From assembly GCF_003143755.1 (NCBI RefSeq), contig NZ_QFRI01000002.1, forward strand, positions 357,953 through 421,952: a stretch of 64,000 nt of DNA. The letters run 5' to 3'. Positions within the stretch are counted from its first letter, which is position 1; each line of letters opens with the position of its first letter. This document shows, piece after piece, positions 62,008 to 64,000 of the stretch. The notes below the pieces were generated by a model, which saw only the letters and a program-made list of their open reading frames with translations, was not told the origin of the DNA and searched no databases. This DNA is from Algibacter marinivivus (GTDB lineage: Bacteria > Bacteroidota > Bacteroidia > Flavobacteriales > Flavobacteriaceae). The position numbers and the translations under genes were made by a program.

Positions 62008-64000
62008 ATGCTAAATAAAAGCATCAAATTTTTAATAGAAAATAAACTCGTAGCAGTTTTATTATTAGTTCTCTTTATAGGTTGGGGAACAGTCAACGCA
62101 CCTTTCAATTGGGATACAGGATTCTTACCAAGCAATCCTGTTGCTGTAGATGCCATACCAGATATAGGTGAAAATCAACAAATCGTTTTTACCAAATGGG
62201 ATGGTCGCTCACCACAAGATATAGAAGACCAAATAACGTATCCATTAACCACATCCTTGTTAGGGATTCCTGGAGTAAAAACCATTCGTAGTTCCTCTAT
62301 GTTCGGCTTTTCAAGTATCTATATCATTTTTGAAGAAGACATAGAATTTTACTGGAGTAGAAGTCGTATTCTCGAAAAACTTAATTCCTTACCAAGTGGT
62401 TTATTACCCGAAGGTGTTAATCCTGCATTGGGTCCAGATGCCACAGGATTAGGACAAATATTTTGGTACACGCTTGAAGGTCGTGATGAAAACGGTAATG
62501 TAACTGGTGGTTGGGATTTACAGGAATTACGAAGTATTCAGGATTACTATGTAAAGTATGCGTTGTCCTCTGCAAGTGGTGTTTCAGAGGTTGCTTCTAT
62601 TGGTGGCTATGTTCAAGAATATCAAGTGGATGTAAATCCAGAACTAATGCGTCAGTATAATATTGGATTGCATCACGTTGTAAAAGCGGTTAAGGAAAGC
62701 AATAAAGATATTGGTGCACAAACTTTGGAAATTAACCAAGCCGAATATTTAGTGCGTGGTTTGGGTTATGTGAAATCCATTTCAGACATCGAAAATGCAG
62801 TAGTCACTTCAGAAGACTATACAGCGATTAAAATTAAGGATATTGGAAAAGTCTCTTTAGGTCCTGCAACACGTAGAGGGCTTTTAGATAAGGAAGGTGC
62901 AGAAGTTGTTGGTGCTGTTGTGGTTGCTCGTTATGGTGCAAATCCAATGGAAGTCATCAATAACGTAAAAGAAAAAATTAATGAATTAAGTGCAGGATTA
63001 CCTTCAAAGGTATTGGCGGATGGTAGAACTTCCCAAGTAACCATAGTACCCTTTTATGACAGAACAGAATTGATACAAGAAACTTTAGGTACACTCAATG
63101 AGGCATTGACTTTAGAAATACTTATAACCATTCTGGTCATAATCATTATGGTGTTTAATCTTCGAGCGTCCGTATTAATTTCTGGACTACTGCCAGTAGC
63201 AGTTTTAATGGTATTTATAGCGATGAAACTCTTTGGTGTCGATGCTAATATTGTCGCATTATCTGGTATTGCTATTGCTATTGGTACAATGGTCGATGTT
63301 GGTGTTATACTATCAGAAAATATAATTCGACATTTAGATGAAGATGATGGCACACAATCCATTAACACGGTAGTTTACAACGCAACAGCCGAAGTATCTG
63401 GTGCAATCGTAACCGCAGTAATGACCACCATTATTAGTTTCATTCCTGTATTTACGATGATTGGTGCAGAAGGAAAACTATTCAGACCATTGGCTTTCAC
63501 AAAAACCTTTGCATTAACAGCTTCTATAATTGTAGCGCTATTTTTAATTCCGCCTTTCGCTGCATTTTTATTCCGAAAGAAAAGCATTAATAACACTTTT
63601 AAATATGTTTTAAATGGCGTTTTAATAGCATTGGGAATTGTAGCAATAGTCTATGGATATTGGTTAGGATTGATTTTGATAGCGTTTGGAATTACAGCAC
63701 TTCTCAATCTTCAAAGTAAGATAACAGACAAGCAAGCTAATCTTATCAATATCATTATTTCGGTATCAGCTATTGTATTCTTGTTAGCAGAATACTGGAG
63801 ACCATTAGGCATTGATAAAAGCATTTTTTGGAATCTCATTTTTGTGAGTGTTATTTGCTTTGGTTTATTAGGTGTTTTCTCATTATTTATAAAATACTAC
63901 ACACGTATTTTAAAGTGGTGTTTAGATAATAAGTTGCTCTTTTTGTCTGTCCCAACAGCTATTGTCATTGCAGGATTTTTCATTATGAAAAATACAGGCA
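62008..64000 (+). CDS. CusA/CzcA family heavy-metal RND efflux pump, C-terminal part outside the window
   Basis: 664 residues are visible from the ATG at 62008. It opens with a membrane helix (VAVLLLVLFIGWG), then VDAIPDIGENQQIVFTKWDG and GRSPQDIEDQITYPLT, which are highly conserved in CusA/CzcA, and the porter subdomains. The first helix bundle contains SGIAIAIGTMVDVGVILSENI with the RND charged-helix residues. After LFRKKSI the usual second set is preceded by an inserted stretch of helices (VLNGVLIALGIVAIVYGYW and INIIISVSAIVFLLAEY), as in other Bacteroidota members. It exports Cu/Ag or Zn/Cd/Co through a CusB-type adaptor that should follow. Confidence 0.95.
   Translation, partial: MLNKSIKFLIENKLVAVLLLVLFIGWGTVNAPFNWDTGFLPSNPVAVDAIPDIGENQQIVFTKWDGRSPQDIEDQITYPLTTSLLGIPGVKTIRSSSMFGFSSIYIIFEEDIEFYWSRSRILEKLNSLPSGLLPEGVNPALGPDATGLGQIFWYTLEGRDENGNVTGGWDLQELRSIQDYYVKYALSSASGVSEVASIGGYVQEYQVDVNPELMRQYNIGLHHVVKAVKESNKDIGAQTLEINQAEYLVRGLGYVKSISDIENAVVTSEDYTAIKIKDIGKVSLGPATRRGLLDKEGAEVVGAVVVARYGANPMEVINNVKEKINELSAGLPSKVLADGRTSQVTIVPFYDRTELIQETLGTLNEALTLEILITILVIIIMVFNLRASVLISGLLPVAVLMVFIAMKLFGVDANIVALSGIAIAIGTMVDVGVILSENIIRHLDEDDGTQSINTVVYNATAEVSGAIVTAVMTTIISFIPVFTMIGAEGKLFRPLAFTKTFALTASIIVALFLIPPFAAFLFRKKSINNTFKYVLNGVLIALGIVAIVYGYWLGLILIAFGITALLNLQSKITDKQANLINIIISVSAIVFLLAEYWRPLGIDKSIFWNLIFVSVICFGLLGVFSLFIKYYTRILKWCLDNKLLFLSVPTAIVIAGFFIMKNTG

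Larger units (their letters stand above)
51790..64000 (+). mobile_element. Genomic island integrated at tRNA-Ser, right end outside the window
   Basis: Directly after the tRNA come a tyrosine recombinase, a small HTH protein, a polymerase-like gene and a continuous heavy-metal resistance load, all on the plus strand. Use of a tRNA 3' end as attachment site is typical for such elements. The element does not end inside the window; no second tRNA-Ser 3' copy is seen. Conjugation genes are not visible, so it could be an ICE, an integrative mobilizable element or a satellite. Confidence 0.78.

Overview
The window is AT-rich DNA (roughly one third G+C by eye) from a member of the Bacteroidota, most likely a marine or marine-derived Flavobacteriaceae. 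Evidence: type IX secretion genes (PorP/SprF, type A and type B sorting domains), -7 boxes of the form TAnnTTTG instead of sigma70 boxes, almost no Shine-Dalgarno sequences, a menaquinone operon, and many family-restricted small proteins. Genus cannot be fixed from sequence reading alone.

Layout. 1-4.9 kb: a secretion block with a truncated PorP/SprF protein, a type B adhesin-like protein, a beta-helix protein and a small secreted protein. 5-8 kb: mnmE, an unknown gene with a structured leader, and cvfB. 8-13 kb: two lipoproteins, a DUF2853 gene, and an operon of hotdog thioesterase, isochorismate synthase and menD. 13-16 kb: a class C beta-lactamase-like hydrolase with TPRs and a PAS/degenerate-LOV gene that lies directly behind a complete cobalamin riboswitch. 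16-21.4 kb: a DUF3857/transglutaminase protein, a PNPOx-like protein, nitronate monooxygenase, an RlmI-like methyltransferase. 21.4-27.5 kb: dnaK, a secreted NTF2-like protein, panB, an RluA synthase, an aldehyde dehydrogenase. 27.5-33 kb: an operon ending in a histidine kinase with no response regulator beside it, a CPBP protease, an Lrp regulator divergent from a Cys/Met PLP enzyme, and a membrane protein of the YdjM type. 33-41 kb: NhaC, a peroxiredoxin-thioredoxin operon, a cassette-like unit carrying a TonB-domain protein, an ankyrin protein, katG and tpx. 41-47.9 kb: dgkA, ftsK, lolA, an enlarged lptF/G gene and ribB with a dead second half. 47.9-51.6 kb: a secreted GH16 glucanase, a DegT aminotransferase and a nitroreductase.

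51.7-64 kb is a mobile island entered at a tRNA-Ser(TGA) gene. It starts with a tyrosine recombinase, a small HTH protein and a translationally coupled 498-residue protein in which I read the three palm/finger motifs of family A polymerases. Next comes a metal-resistance load: a His/Cys-rich secreted protein, a TonB-dependent receptor, a Fur-family regulator, a DUF3703 protein, MerTP, a GDCCVxC protein, a Zn/Cd-type P1B ATPase, an HYC_CC_PP protein and the start of a CusA/CzcA pump that leaves the window. Two matching direct-repeat operators (TGCA units 11 bp apart) sit in front of the two operons that flank the Fur gene, so the regulator probably controls the whole load.

Four copies of a roughly 80-130 bp structured intergenic repeat with a compensatory change in its terminal stem are scattered through the chromosomal part. 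The most interesting items are the cobalamin riboswitch in front of a PAS gene, the island polymerase, the regulator-operator pair in the metal island, the cassette-like unit at 36.2-37.3 kb and the duplicated membrane extension on LptF/G.
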